From Nostocales cyanobacterium LEGE 11386 (lineage in GTDB: Bacteria > Cyanobacteriota > Cyanobacteriia > Cyanobacteriales > Nostocaceae), in the NCBI GenBank assembly GCA_015207155.1, contig JADEXK010000022.1, forward strand, positions 18,430-82,429: 64,000 nt of DNA. Direction: 5' to 3'. Under the pieces are notes generated by a model. It ran no database searches, had not been told where the DNA came from, and saw only the letters and a list, made by a program, of their open reading frames with translations. The stretch's first letter is position 1, and each line of letters begins with the position of its first letter. Below are positions 53,990 to 61,854 of the stretch, one piece after another. Made by a program: the position numbers and the translations under genes.

Positions 53990-55165
53990 TCATTCCTGAG
54001 TCCTTAAAGATTGAGCTGCAAGATAAACTTTAGTCCATTCGCCCATTACCTGATGGACTTTAAGCTTTAACTGTTGGGCTATTGCTTCTATAGAGTTGTC
54101 GGCTTTCCGCAAATCTAGAATCTGCCGCCCCAAAGGAGTTAATTTTTCATCCAGTTGTTGCCATTGGTTTTGTGTTAGCCCCAAATTATTCTCTTGGAGG
54201 GAAATTGCCAGCCAGTTATCCACCAGTTCTGGTTTACCTTTGAGGGCAAAGACGCGTACTGCGTGGTAGCTAATTTTTTCTCGCAGTCGGTAAACTTCTT
54301 TAATTGGCTTTTGTAATTTACGGGCGATCTCATCTTGAGACTTGCCTTGCAGATACAGTCGCAGCCATTCTACTGCATCTGTTCCGAGATTTTTTTGTAA
54401 ATAATTGGCAAATTCCGTTTTGACTGTCTGCCGCAGTACCTGTTGTTCCTCTAATTGTTGAGCTTCTTGATATTCTGCGATCGCTTGAGTATCAGCCAAG
54501 TTCACTCGATTATCATTGTCATCTGTGAGAATTTCTTCTGACACCAGCCTTACCAAATCACTGTTTGGCACTTGGGTTAAACCACCACGTTGAGTGCGAC
54601 GTAAGTAGTTGACAAATCTATATACGAGCAAAGGTTGATTGCGTATTGGTCGCATAGAATATTCTTCTACACTGGCAAATAACAAAGTATCCCGTAGTCG
54701 TCTATCGGTGGTAAATTCGGCGATACAAGCCATTTGCTGCTGCATATATTTGTCGTTCTGCAATAATTCTTGCAGGACTTCTTGCAACACATCCATAACA
54801 CTGCGCTGGCGATCGCGACTTAGTGAAACCCAAGTCTGAATCTTATTCCGTAATGTGACTAAACTCCCTAGCCGAGTCAGCAGGTTGCGATAAGCACGTT
54901 CTCTCCCAATGCCCAAGTAGCGTTGATGTAAAATTTTCCAGCGATATTCCATCGCTTGTTTGGCGATGTCAAGTTCTTTAGAGTTGAGCAAATCAAACCG
55001 CTTTAAGTCAGTTCCTAACAGCCAGAGAATAATACTTTCTCTGGTGGCTATACTTTGTTCGGGACACTCCGCAGCTAGACGCTTGTCCCAATACTGCTTC
55101 AGTTTTTCTGCCTCCGTTGTCATAGCGAGATTGCGCTCCTCGAAACCCTGTTTTAAAGCTTGCAT
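53990..55165 (-). CDS. HetZ-related protein
   Basis: The product is about 391 residues from the ATG at 55165, which has GGGGG six bases upstream; GTG at 55186 is the alternative. The sequence is all-helical: LKQYWDKRLAAECPEQ, ESIILWLLGTDLKRFDLL, RQRSVMDVLQEVLQELL, and a C-terminal sigma-like segment, LYLQGKSQDEIARKLQKPIKEVYRLREKI. It resembles HetZ and the HetZ-related proteins of heterocyst-forming cyanobacteria. HetZ itself is needed early in heterocyst differentiation. I think this is one of the paralogues. The twin helix-turn-helix-like segments support DNA binding. Confidence 0.65.
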   Translation of the reverse strand: MQALKQGFEERNLAMTTEAEKLKQYWDKRLAAECPEQSIATRESIILWLLGTDLKRFDLLNSKELDIAKQAMEYRWKILHQRYLGIGRERAYRNLLTRLGSLVTLRNKIQTWVSLSRDRQRSVMDVLQEVLQELLQNDKYMQQQMACIAEFTTDRRLRDTLLFASVEEYSMRPIRNQPLLVYRFVNYLRRTQRGGLTQVPNSDLVRLVSEEILTDDNDNRVNLADTQAIAEYQEAQQLEEQQVLRQTVKTEFANYLQKNLGTDAVEWLRLYLQGKSQDEIARKLQKPIKEVYRLREKISYHAVRVFALKGKPELVDNWLAISLQENNLGLTQNQWQQLDEKLTPLGRQILDLRKADNSIEAIAQQLKLKVHQVMGEWTKVYLAAQSLRTQE

Positions 55166-55986
55166 CACAACCCCCGTTTGTCGCACTGAAACTTATAATC
55201 TGGCAGTTGCCCATGAGTCTGTCTTGTCCATAAAGACATCTCAAATGTTCTATTCTTATTACGTCTGGATTGACTAAATTTATGCAATAATTTCCAAATT
55301 ACTTTTTTTGCTGTTAATCTCCCATACCAGAAAAGATGGTATTGAGAGCATTTGCCTTAATTTATGGGAAATTTAAACTTTGTAAACTTATATTTGGGAA
55401 ACAAAGATTTGAGCTTTTGCATCTATTTTAGATGAGCGAATTATATTCATCTCAATCCAGCCGTTATTGATATTTATAAGTTTCATCCTGCTATTTCTCT
55501 TCGGCAATGCGAAAAGTTCCAGAATATTCACTTTACGTTGTTATACATCCCCTGGGGGTTAGAGGGAAGTAAAATAAAATAAATATTTTAATGATTTGTG
55601 GACTATTTGTGGATAGCAATTACATTTATCAGCATCTTTGGCATTTTCTAGAAATAAAATTTGATGAAATATGATATTACAAAAAATACATAAAAAACTT
55701 AAAAGTACCCGTAAGGGTACTAGCTTACACAAGGATGTCGAGTATAAGTTTAACTAAACAAACTGATGTATTAGTTTAAAACTCAGTTATTAACCGAGTT
55801 TTTTGGATAGACAACAAAATTACTGAGCTATCATTACTTGCTGACACCTATCAAATTTAATAGTTTTCAGTTCTCCACACCACAGTTTTTCAAAAGTCAA
55901 TAGTCAAAGGTCAAGAGTTAATAGTCTGTAATTAATTAACGCTGGGACTTTCAACTTTTGACTAATAACTGATGATTTTAACTGTA
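55166..55986. other. 0.8-kb intergenic region with hairpins
   Basis: AT-rich leader of the HetZ-related gene, with no credible frame. AGTACCC (55704-55710) pairs with GGGTACT (55715-55721) in a GTAA tetraloop. A terminator lies at 55779-55804. The region 55890-55935 holds AGTCAATAGTCAAAGGTCAAGAGTTAATAG-type heptamers related to 51183-51238. The length is unusual for this window and fits a complex developmental promoter (inference). Confidence 0.5.
55779..55804. terminator. Bidirectional terminator downstream of ccmK4
   Basis: AAACTCAGTT pairs with AACCGAGTTT (one mismatch) around a 3-base loop, with T tracts on both strands. On the minus strand it would end the ccmK3-ccmK4 transcript. No plus-strand gene precedes it. 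Confidence 0.65.
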
Positions 55987-56334
55987 TCACCTGTTAGATG
56001 ACCTAACAATTGGGTTTTCTACAGATTCTCGATACTGCTGGACTTGTTCTGTGTAACCGATTGGCAAAACAGCTTCCACATTTTCATGAGGACGAGGAAT
56101 AATCACCCAAGATTCTAGGGTACCACCATAAGCATTGGCTGCGGCTTCAACACCAGCAGCCATAGCTGTTTTGACTTCAGAAACATCTCCGCGAATATTT
56201 ACTGTAAAACGAGCGCTACCCACTCTGATATAACCGACAAGGGTGACTCGACCAGCTTTAACCATAGCATCTGCTGCTGCTAATACAGCAGGAAAACCTT
56301 TAGTTTCCAGTGATCCAACGGCCTGTAGTGACAT
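55987..56334 (-). CDS. ccmK4: Carboxysome shell protein CcmK4
   Basis: A 115-residue BMC-domain hexamer subunit of the beta-carboxysome shell. The motifs [56 protein letters not shown] and [16 protein letters not shown] are complete. The KAGR/GSAR pore-edge motifs and the [11 protein letters not shown] tail match CcmK4. It follows ccmK3 by 86 bases in the satellite locus separate from the main ccm operon. CcmK3 and CcmK4 form mixed hexamers that tune shell permeability. Confidence 0.93.
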   Translation of the reverse strand: MSLQAVGSLETKGFPAVLAAADAMVKAGRVTLVGYIRVGSARFTVNIRGDVSEVKTAMAAGVEAAANAYGGTLESWVIIPRPHENVEAVLPIGYTEQVQQYRESVENPIVRSSNR

Positions 56335-56420
56335 TTAGTAATCTCCTGTATGAATAGACGGATGTGGTGTGACTAGTCAATTGTACGCAGCTTCGCTACG
56401 AAGTTTGATGAAAAATTTAC

Positions 56421-56732
56421 CTAGAACATCCGGAACGGTTCTGATGCTGGAGTGAAGTGGATTGGTAGAATGGTCTCCACGTTTTCTGGGGGATTGGGAA
56501 CAATGTAGTGGGTGATTACTTGACCACCATGAGCTTGTTCACCGGCGGCTATTCCTGCTTCTACTGCTGTTCTTACTTCAGCAACATGTCCCCGGACGGC
56601 GACTAACAAGCGAGCGCTTTCGGCTTGACCATAATAGACAATTGTGACTGCGGCAGATTTTACCATGGCATCGGCTGCTGCAAGTACAGCAGGGAAGCCT
56701 AAAGTTTCAATTACGCCAACCGCCATGGGCAT
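56421..56732 (-). CDS. ccmK3: Carboxysome shell protein CcmK3
   Basis: The product is about 103 residues from the ATG at 56732 ([20 protein letters not shown]). The frame is open 23 codons further upstream, without conservation. The BMC domain is complete, and HYIVPNPPENVETILP and the YYGQAESARLLVAVRGHV strand match CcmK3. The usual pore-edge KAGR is replaced by KSAAV, consistent with CcmK3 not forming homohexamers. It is first gene of the ccmK3-ccmK4 operon. Its promoter lies in the 256 bases shared with the divergent phosphatase. Confidence 0.92.
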   Translation of the reverse strand: MPMAVGVIETLGFPAVLAAADAMVKSAAVTIVYYGQAESARLLVAVRGHVAEVRTAVEAGIAAGEQAHGGQVITHYIVPNPPENVETILPIHFTPASEPFRMF

Positions 56733-56988
56733 GGCATTAGCTCCTGAGTCAAAAAATGAAGTGATATTAATTGTACGAGGCTTTAGTACCAATTTTGGCA
56801 TTTGGGAAAACTTTCTGTAATTTCAGCAACCACTACACTAGTAGCGTGTCAAGGCTAAAATGTTGCATAAACAAATGATTGTGGGGTAGGCATCTTGCCT
56901 GTTCCACAAGACAATCATCATGAACCATTTTAGGCTTGTCAGTTCACTAGATTGTGTTGTAGACACCTGCAAATTTGGTATATTACCC

Positions 56989-58797
56989 ATGCTCAGACGC
57001 TTAAGCGGTCGTCGTAAAATCCCCTTATTAGCCATATTTCTGTTGGTTATATGCCTTAACCTGGTAAGCGTGCGTTCATTTGGGCAAACAACTATGACAT
57101 CGGTACCCCAACTGCTGACCGACCCATTTTTGCAACTACCAACGGCAACTTCAGTACGAGTAGTTTGGTTTACTGAGTTTCCTGGTAGTAAACACATAGT
57201 CACTTCTGGGGAAAATCTTGAGCGAACTACCCTGGCAAATACTACCAAACTCAGCCGCACACGCGAAGACCAGCAATCACGAGTAGCAAATCAAACCCAA
57301 AACGGACAAGTTTATCAACAACCTGTTAAACGTGACATTTGGCGACATGAAGCAGAGGTGACTGGGTTAACTGCTGGTGTGCGTGTTCCCTATCGCGTCA
57401 CCAGTAGGCGCGAAGACGGTGAGAGTGTCAGCAGCGATGTTTTTACTCTTGCACCCACCCCACAACCAGGTACAGCACTAAAAATTTTACTGACTTCAGA
57501 CCATCAGTTAAAGCCGATGACAGTGGCAAATCTGCAAAAGGTCGTGGAGACAGTGGGACAAGTGGATGGGGTATGGTTCGCTGGTGATTTAATCAACGTG
57601 AGCGATCGCGCCTCAGAATGGTTTGATGATCATCGGGGTAGTGCGTTGTTTCCCGGTTTGCAAGGTCGCGCCAAATATGAAATGACACACAATGGTGTGA
57701 AAACAACCTACACAGGAGGTCAAATAATTCAACATGCTCCCATGTTTACTGCCATTGGTAATCATGAAGTTATGGGACGTTTTGGGAGAACGGCAAGTTT
57801 AAATAGTGAATTTAATGATCCGATTCCCCGTGCTGTTGCCCAAAGGTTATATAGTGGGAAATCTTTAATAGATAATTCTTTTAATACTCATACTTACGAA
57901 GAAATTTTCACCCTACCCCAAAGTCAAGCAGGTGGTAAAAGATATTATGCAGTTACCTTTGGTGATGTGCGTTTAGTGGTACTTTATGCTACTAATATGT
58001 GGCGGACTCCCAAGTTAGATGCAGGTGCTAAAGGCAGATATCGGGAAGCAGAACAGGATTTTTATAATCCTGAGAATTGGGGTTATGGACAGCTAATTTT
58101 TGAACCAATTACTCAAGGTAGTCAGCAATACAACTGGCTAAAAGCAGAACTTAACAGCCCTGAGTTTCAAGCAGCAAAATACAAAGTTGTCATGTTTCAT
58201 CATCCACCTCATACTCTAGGTGATAACATCGTTCCTGCTTATACTAATCCAGTGCAGATGATTGAACGCGATGAAAATGGCGAAATCAAGGCGGTGCGTT
58301 ACGAGTACCCTAAGGATGCAGACTATATTATCCGCGATGTTATCCCCTTATTAGAAGCAGCTGATGTGCAATTGGTATTTTATGGACATTCTCATTTATG
58401 GAACCGCTTCGTTAGTCCCAGTGGGATGCACTTTCTAGAAACATCCAACGTCGGTAACACTTATGGGGCTGCTTGGGGTGATAAAAAGCGCGAAGTGCCA
58501 ATTGGCTACAAAGAAGATTACACGCAACTGGGTGATCCCAATGGCTTAGAACCAGTAATACCGACTATCTCGCCTTTGGTAGGGGATGATGGTCAACCAA
58601 TACCTTATATTGCCAGTAGTGACATCACTGTTTTTAGTATCTTCGATACAGGAACGGGTACAGTCAGTAGTTATCGTTTTGACACCCGCAAGCCTGAGTC
58701 GGAAGTTGTGAAATTTGATGAATTTAACCTTCCTTGCTTTCATCCCCAGGTGGAGGAACGGAACCTGGGGATGAAAGCAAGGGCAGGATCTAGTTAG
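56989..58797 (+). CDS. Purple-acid-phosphatase-like metallophosphoesterase
   Basis: The product is about 602 residues from the ATG at 56989: a signal peptide (LRRLSGRRKIPLLAIFLLVI), an N-terminal Fn3-like domain (ATSVRVVWFTEFPGSKH) and a calcineurin-like domain. Its metal ligands are SDHQ, FAGDLIN, AIGNHE, VMFHHPPH and FYGHSHLWNRF, all intact. It should hydrolyse phosphate esters or diesters outside the plasma membrane. An upstream in-frame ATG at 56920 is possible but would precede the signal. The last 22 codons lie in a perfect 20-base inverted repeat at the edge of the IS605 element, so the native C-terminus has been replaced. Confidence 0.88.
   Translation: MLRRLSGRRKIPLLAIFLLVICLNLVSVRSFGQTTMTSVPQLLTDPFLQLPTATSVRVVWFTEFPGSKHIVTSGENLERTTLANTTKLSRTREDQQSRVANQTQNGQVYQQPVKRDIWRHEAEVTGLTAGVRVPYRVTSRREDGESVSSDVFTLAPTPQPGTALKILLTSDHQLKPMTVANLQKVVETVGQVDGVWFAGDLINVSDRASEWFDDHRGSALFPGLQGRAKYEMTHNGVKTTYTGGQIIQHAPMFTAIGNHEVMGRFGRTASLNSEFNDPIPRAVAQRLYSGKSLIDNSFNTHTYEEIFTLPQSQAGGKRYYAVTFGDVRLVVLYATNMWRTPKLDAGAKGRYREAEQDFYNPENWGYGQLIFEPITQGSQQYNWLKAELNSPEFQAAKYKVVMFHHPPHTLGDNIVPAYTNPVQMIERDENGEIKAVRYEYPKDADYIIRDVIPLLEAADVQLVFYGHSHLWNRFVSPSGMHFLETSNVGNTYGAAWGDKKREVPIGYKEDYTQLGDPNGLEPVIPTISPLVGDDGQPIPYIASSDITVFSIFDTGTGTVSSYRFDTRKPESEVVKFDEFNLPCFHPQVEERNLGMKARAGSS
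58732..58782. repeat. Perfect 20-base inverted repeat at the left edge of the IS
   Basis: CCTTGCTTTCATCCCCAGGT and its exact complement are separated by 11 bases (58752-58762). It could be the IS605 left-end hairpin recognised by TnpA. It is translated as the tail of the phosphatase. A host terminator is the alternative, but no T-run follows. Confidence 0.8.
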
Positions 58798-59207
58798 CTA
58801 AGCGGAGAATCTTGCTGCTTGATATATTTCTTCAAAACATCAAGCGACACCCCGCTACTAGAATTCACAAAATACGAACTCGACCAAAAAACAGGCTTCC
58901 AGTAGTATTTGTCTACGTGTGATTTGAACTCCTTGCGGATCAGTCTGCTTGACGACGCTTTTAGGACTTTTACGAATTCAGAAATATGGTTGTCTGGCGA
59001 TAGATTGACCAATAGATGAACATGGTCTTCTTCGCCATTGAACTCAATCAAAATACTTTTTTGTTGCTCACAGAGGTCTGTGAAAATTGCTTGCAGCCTA
59101 GTGAGGATTTCAGGAGTAATCACTCTGCGTCGATACTTCGTTACCAACACAATATGTAAGTGAATACAAAATACAGCATGAGAACTCTTTCTGACAGAGG
59201 GTTGCAC
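58794..59207 (-). CDS. tnpA: IS200/IS605 TnpA, HUH tyrosine transposase
   Basis: The 137-residue Y1 transposase cuts and rejoins single-stranded DNA hairpin ends. It shows SSHAVFCIHLHIVLVTKYRRR, the HUH motif in EEDHVHLLVNL and the catalytic Tyr in LKKYIKQQ near the C-terminus. The length is normal. It starts with GTG at 59207. The stop overlaps the extended 3' end of the phosphatase frame on the opposite strand (58794-58797). Confidence 0.93.
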   Translation of the reverse strand: MQPSVRKSSHAVFCIHLHIVLVTKYRRRVITPEILTRLQAIFTDLCEQQKSILIEFNGEEDHVHLLVNLSPDNHISEFVKVLKASSSRLIRKEFKSHVDKYYWKPVFWSSSYFVNSSSGVSLDVLKKYIKQQDSPLS

Positions 59208-59217
59208 TGCGCGTTAT

Positions 59218-60558
59218 GTGAATGATATGATAACTCTCATGAGAGTAACACGTAGGACAACTTTTCGCTTATATCCAACTAAGTCTCAAGAAGTCAAATT
59301 GCATTATTGGCGGCGACTTCACAAAGACTTGTTCAATGCCTGTCTTTACCACAGAAAGACAGAATATCAGCGTTTTGGTAATTCTATTAGTTACTATGAC
59401 CAGCAAAATATTCTGCCAGAATTCAAAGAATGTTGGCATGAATATAAAGAGTTAGGTTCACAAGCTTTGCAAGCAACAGTAAAGCGTGTTGACTATGCCT
59501 TTCAAAGATTTTTTAGTGGCTTGGGTGGTTATCCAAAGTTCAAGTCTGCGCGAGATTATCGCGGTTGGACTTACCCTGGAATAAGTGGATGGAAGGCGCA
59601 CACAACAGGCGATAACGGTTATCTGGAGTTGTCTAATTTAGGACAAATTCAGATGAGAGGTAAAGCTAGAACTTGGGGGAATCCAACAACCTGCACTGTT
59701 ATCTGGAAGCAGGGTAAATGGTACGCCTCAATTACAGTAAATTGTGATCCAAAAAGAGAAACTAGCACTGGTGCTATAGGCTTAGATTTTGGTACTCACC
59801 ACGCTATCGCCTGTTCAGATGGCATGATTATTGATAATCCAAGATTTCTGGCTAACACTCAACAGAAGATAGAGCAATCATCTAAAAAATTACGTCGCAA
59901 ACGTGCGCCTAACTTCAAAAAGAAGATTAAAGCATCTCAACGTTGGAGGAAAGCTAGGAAACAAATTAGTAAACTTCAGAGTAAAGTTACTTGCTCTAGG
60001 CAAGATTGGCAACATAAAGTGGCTGCACAGATAGTAAAGAGTAATTCACTGGTAGCTACTGAGAAGTTGAACATCAAGGGGATGACTCGTAAAGCCACGG
60101 CAGTTTGCTCAAGTCGGGAAACCCGCCCACGCAACTGCCTCAAGAATGGCAGCAAAAGAAAACATCAAAAAACAGGACTCAATAGGTCTTTGTTAGAGGT
60201 CGGGATTGGCAATCTAATTTCACTAATCAAATACAAACTCAGCGAATGTAGTGGGGTATTTGTTGATGTACCTCTCAAGATTGCCCCATCCCAAACTTGT
60301 CCTCAATGTGGCTATAAAAAGAAAAAAGAGTTATCCCAGCGTGTGCATAATTGCGAGAACTGTAATTTTGTCGCTGACCGTGATGTGGCAGCAGCTATGG
60401 TAATGCTCAATTATGCCAAGGGGTTAGGAACTAGCCTCTCAAACGCCGATGCTGTTCGCGAAGCGTGCGCTCCGCGCATACCTCTTTCTAAAAACCCACA
60501 GCATTGTGGAGGGTTTAGGAAAGTTCAGCAGTTGAAGCGTCAGAAACCTCGCACGTAG
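59218..60558 (+). CDS. tnpB: TnpB, RNA-guided nuclease of IS605 (OrfB)
   Basis: The 446-residue protein has an N-terminal RNA/TAM-binding region (TFRLYPTKSQEVKLHYWRRL) and a RuvC nuclease with its three acids: D190 in GLDFGTHH, E282 in TEKLNIKGM and D389 in DRDVAAAMVM. The zinc ribbon CPQCG...CENC lies before the last. All are intact, so it should be active. Start codons GTG 59218, ATG 59227 or ATG 59239 are possible. About 14 residues after E282 are encoded by a nested palindromic repeat. TnpB guide (omega) RNA is normally made from the 3' end of the gene through the right end, about 60440-60580 here. Confidence 0.93.
   Translation: MNDMITLMRVTRRTTFRLYPTKSQEVKLHYWRRLHKDLFNACLYHRKTEYQRFGNSISYYDQQNILPEFKECWHEYKELGSQALQATVKRVDYAFQRFFSGLGGYPKFKSARDYRGWTYPGISGWKAHTTGDNGYLELSNLGQIQMRGKARTWGNPTTCTVIWKQGKWYASITVNCDPKRETSTGAIGLDFGTHHAIACSDGMIIDNPRFLANTQQKIEQSSKKLRRKRAPNFKKKIKASQRWRKARKQISKLQSKVTCSRQDWQHKVAAQIVKSNSLVATEKLNIKGMTRKATAVCSSRETRPRNCLKNGSKRKHQKTGLNRSLLEVGIGNLISLIKYKLSECSGVFVDVPLKIAPSQTCPQCGYKKKKELSQRVHNCENCNFVADRDVAAAMVMLNYAKGLGTSLSNADAVREACAPRIPLSKNPQHCGGFRKVQQLKRQKPRT
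60099..60139. repeat. Palindromic repeat inserted in frame within tnpB
   Basis: Outer arms GGCAGTT and AACTGCC enclose a small CGGG-AAA-CCCG hairpin. The insertion adds residues such as SSRETRPRN between the second RuvC acid and QKTGLNRSLLEVG, where TnpB proteins are normally short. Confidence 0.6.
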
Positions 60559-60636
60559 CGTAAGCGGAGTGCGTAGGTAGTTCATATTGAAATAGTTATT
60601 CTATAATCCAGCCAACTTTTCAGAAAGCGATCGCCA

Positions 60637-61080
60637 TTACTCACATACTGCTTCCGGTAGCCAGTCTTCATCTAAGACTAACTCTAAAGAATATGGGCAT
60701 TCTTGGGGAAATACGGATATTAATATCCCTGTTTGCTTGGCTGCTTGACGACGCGCCCTTTGATAGCTTGCTTCAAGTTGTTCTGTAGGATAGTTTTTGA
60801 GACTGGGACTGTCTTGTAGAGCTAACTCAATTTGAGTGCGAGAATCAGTGATGGAATCAAGCCAACTATCTGAACGACGCTGAGGTTGATATTGCCACTT
60901 CAGTAGATGCAACAGCAGGCGAGTGAGTTGACTCGCAATACCCCGCCGTTCACTTTTGCCCAAGTCTTCAACCTCTGCAATCAGATGTTCCAAATCAATT
61001 TCCTGCCAACGATGCGATCGCAATAGTTGGGCTGTCTGTTCAATCCATAAGTAAAAATCTGCGCTATAAGTTGCGCTCAT
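60637..61080 (-). CDS. DUF29-family protein
   Basis: A 147-residue helical protein typical of cyanobacterial DUF29: YSADFYLWIEQTAQLLRSHRW, DLEHLIAEVEDLGKSERRGI, LLLHLLKWQYQPQRRSDSW and CPYSLELVLDEDWLP. These genes are multi-copy in Nostocales. I know no established activity. It is a single gene beside the IS, in an accessory setting. Confidence 0.88.
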   Translation of the reverse strand: MSATYSADFYLWIEQTAQLLRSHRWQEIDLEHLIAEVEDLGKSERRGIASQLTRLLLHLLKWQYQPQRRSDSWLDSITDSRTQIELALQDSPSLKNYPTEQLEASYQRARRQAAKQTGILISVFPQECPYSLELVLDEDWLPEAVCE

Positions 61081-61231
61081 GAATCGTCTTTTACCCTTTC
61101 TGACACATTTATGGCATCAATTCTAGCCCAATCAGTTTTTGAGGTATGAGCGTTTTCATGCAATCAATGAGAAGTAAAACCTAAATAATTAAGGTAATCT
61201 TGGAGTTTTATTTGTGTTTAGGATCGCATTA

Positions 61232-61261
61232 TATTGCATTACACTAAAATATAATGCAATA
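61232..61261 (+). promoter_or_regulatory. Palindromic operator/promoter of the toxin-antitoxin operon
   Basis: TATTGCATTA (61232-61241) and TAATGCAATA (61252-61261) form a perfect 10-bp inverted repeat around a 10-base centre that includes TAAAAT, a possible -10 box. It lies 20 bases before the antitoxin ATG. Ribbon-helix-helix antitoxins usually repress their own operon at such sites. Confidence 0.75.
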
Positions 61262-61281
61262 CATTTATTCCGACAAAACTT

Positions 61282-61524
61282 ATGACCAAAGAAAACATTA
61301 CATTTCGCATAGACAGCGAAAAAAAAGCCGCACTTGATGCACTTGCGACAGGGATGAACCGGGACAGAAGCTATATCCTGAATGAAGCAGTAGCTGCTTA
61401 TTTAGAAATGTACCAATGGCAAATCGAAGAAATCCAGAAAGGTATTGCTGAAGCGGATGCTGGAGACTTTGCCAGTGAGGAAGAAGTAAAAGCCGCATTT
61501 GCAAGACTTACCCATGCAGATTAA
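61282..61524 (+). CDS. parD: Ribbon-helix-helix antitoxin (ParD/CopG type)
   Basis: The 80-residue protein has the N-terminal ribbon (NITFRIDSEKKAALDALA) and helices (MNRDRSYILNEAVAAYLEMYQ) of CopG-type repressors. An acidic C-terminus (AEADAGDFASEEEVKAAFARL) would wrap and block the toxin. It is first in the operon, overlaps the toxin gene by 11 bases and is preceded by its palindromic operator. Symbol by family only. Confidence 0.88.
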   Translation: MTKENITFRIDSEKKAALDALATGMNRDRSYILNEAVAAYLEMYQWQIEEIQKGIAEADAGDFASEEEVKAAFARLTHAD

Positions 61525-61792
61525 ATGGCTACGTCGAGCGCTGCGTAACTTGGAACAGGCACATAATTACATTCTCAAAGAAAACCCCCAAGTAGCGCCG
61601 GAACTAATATTAAAAATTCAAAATGCTGCCAACCAACTAAAAAATTATCCCTTTGTGGGGAAATCTGGACGCATAGAAGGTACAAGGGAACTAATAATTT
61701 CTAACTCACCGTATATTCTTATTTACCGAGTCTCAGAAGAGTCAGTAGAAATTCTCCGAGTTCTCCACACCTCAAAACGTTATCCTGATTAA
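61514..61792 (+). CDS. parE: ParE/RelE-superfamily toxin
   Basis: The 92-residue protein starts at the ATG at 61514, inside the antitoxin gene (MQIKWLRRALRNLEQAHNYI). An in-frame TTG at 61499 is less likely. It has the ParE fold pattern: FVGKSGRIEGTRELII, SPYILIYRV and the C-terminal VEILRVLHTSKRYP. ParE toxins inhibit gyrase, while RelE relatives cut mRNA. The sequence resembles ParE more closely. Overlapping translation with the antitoxin is typical. Confidence 0.88.
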   Translation: MQIKWLRRALRNLEQAHNYILKENPQVAPELILKIQNAANQLKNYPFVGKSGRIEGTRELIISNSPYILIYRVSEESVEILRVLHTSKRYPD

Positions 61793-61854
61793 TTTCTTGA
61801 TAGCAGCACTTTTCGCATCAATAGTCACAAAGTTGGATTAATACTGATTCTAGT

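Larger units (their letters stand above)
58732..60575. mobile_element. IS200/IS605-family element (tnpA and tnpB divergent)
   Basis: The IS605 layout is tnpA leftward and tnpB rightward, separated by 10 bases. The left side has a perfect 20-base inverted repeat (58732-58751 with 58763-58782). The right side has a short hairpin, CGCAC (60550-60554) with GTGCG (60569-60573), just after tnpB. Members move as single strands and leave no target duplication, so exact ends cannot be read. Boundaries are good to perhaps 30 bases. Both genes look intact. Confidence 0.75.

Noticed and set aside
56838..57260. 140-codon minus-strand frame across the ccmK-phosphatase gap
   Set aside because: It is antisense to the signal peptide and Fn3 region of the phosphatase and has no domain-like sequence.
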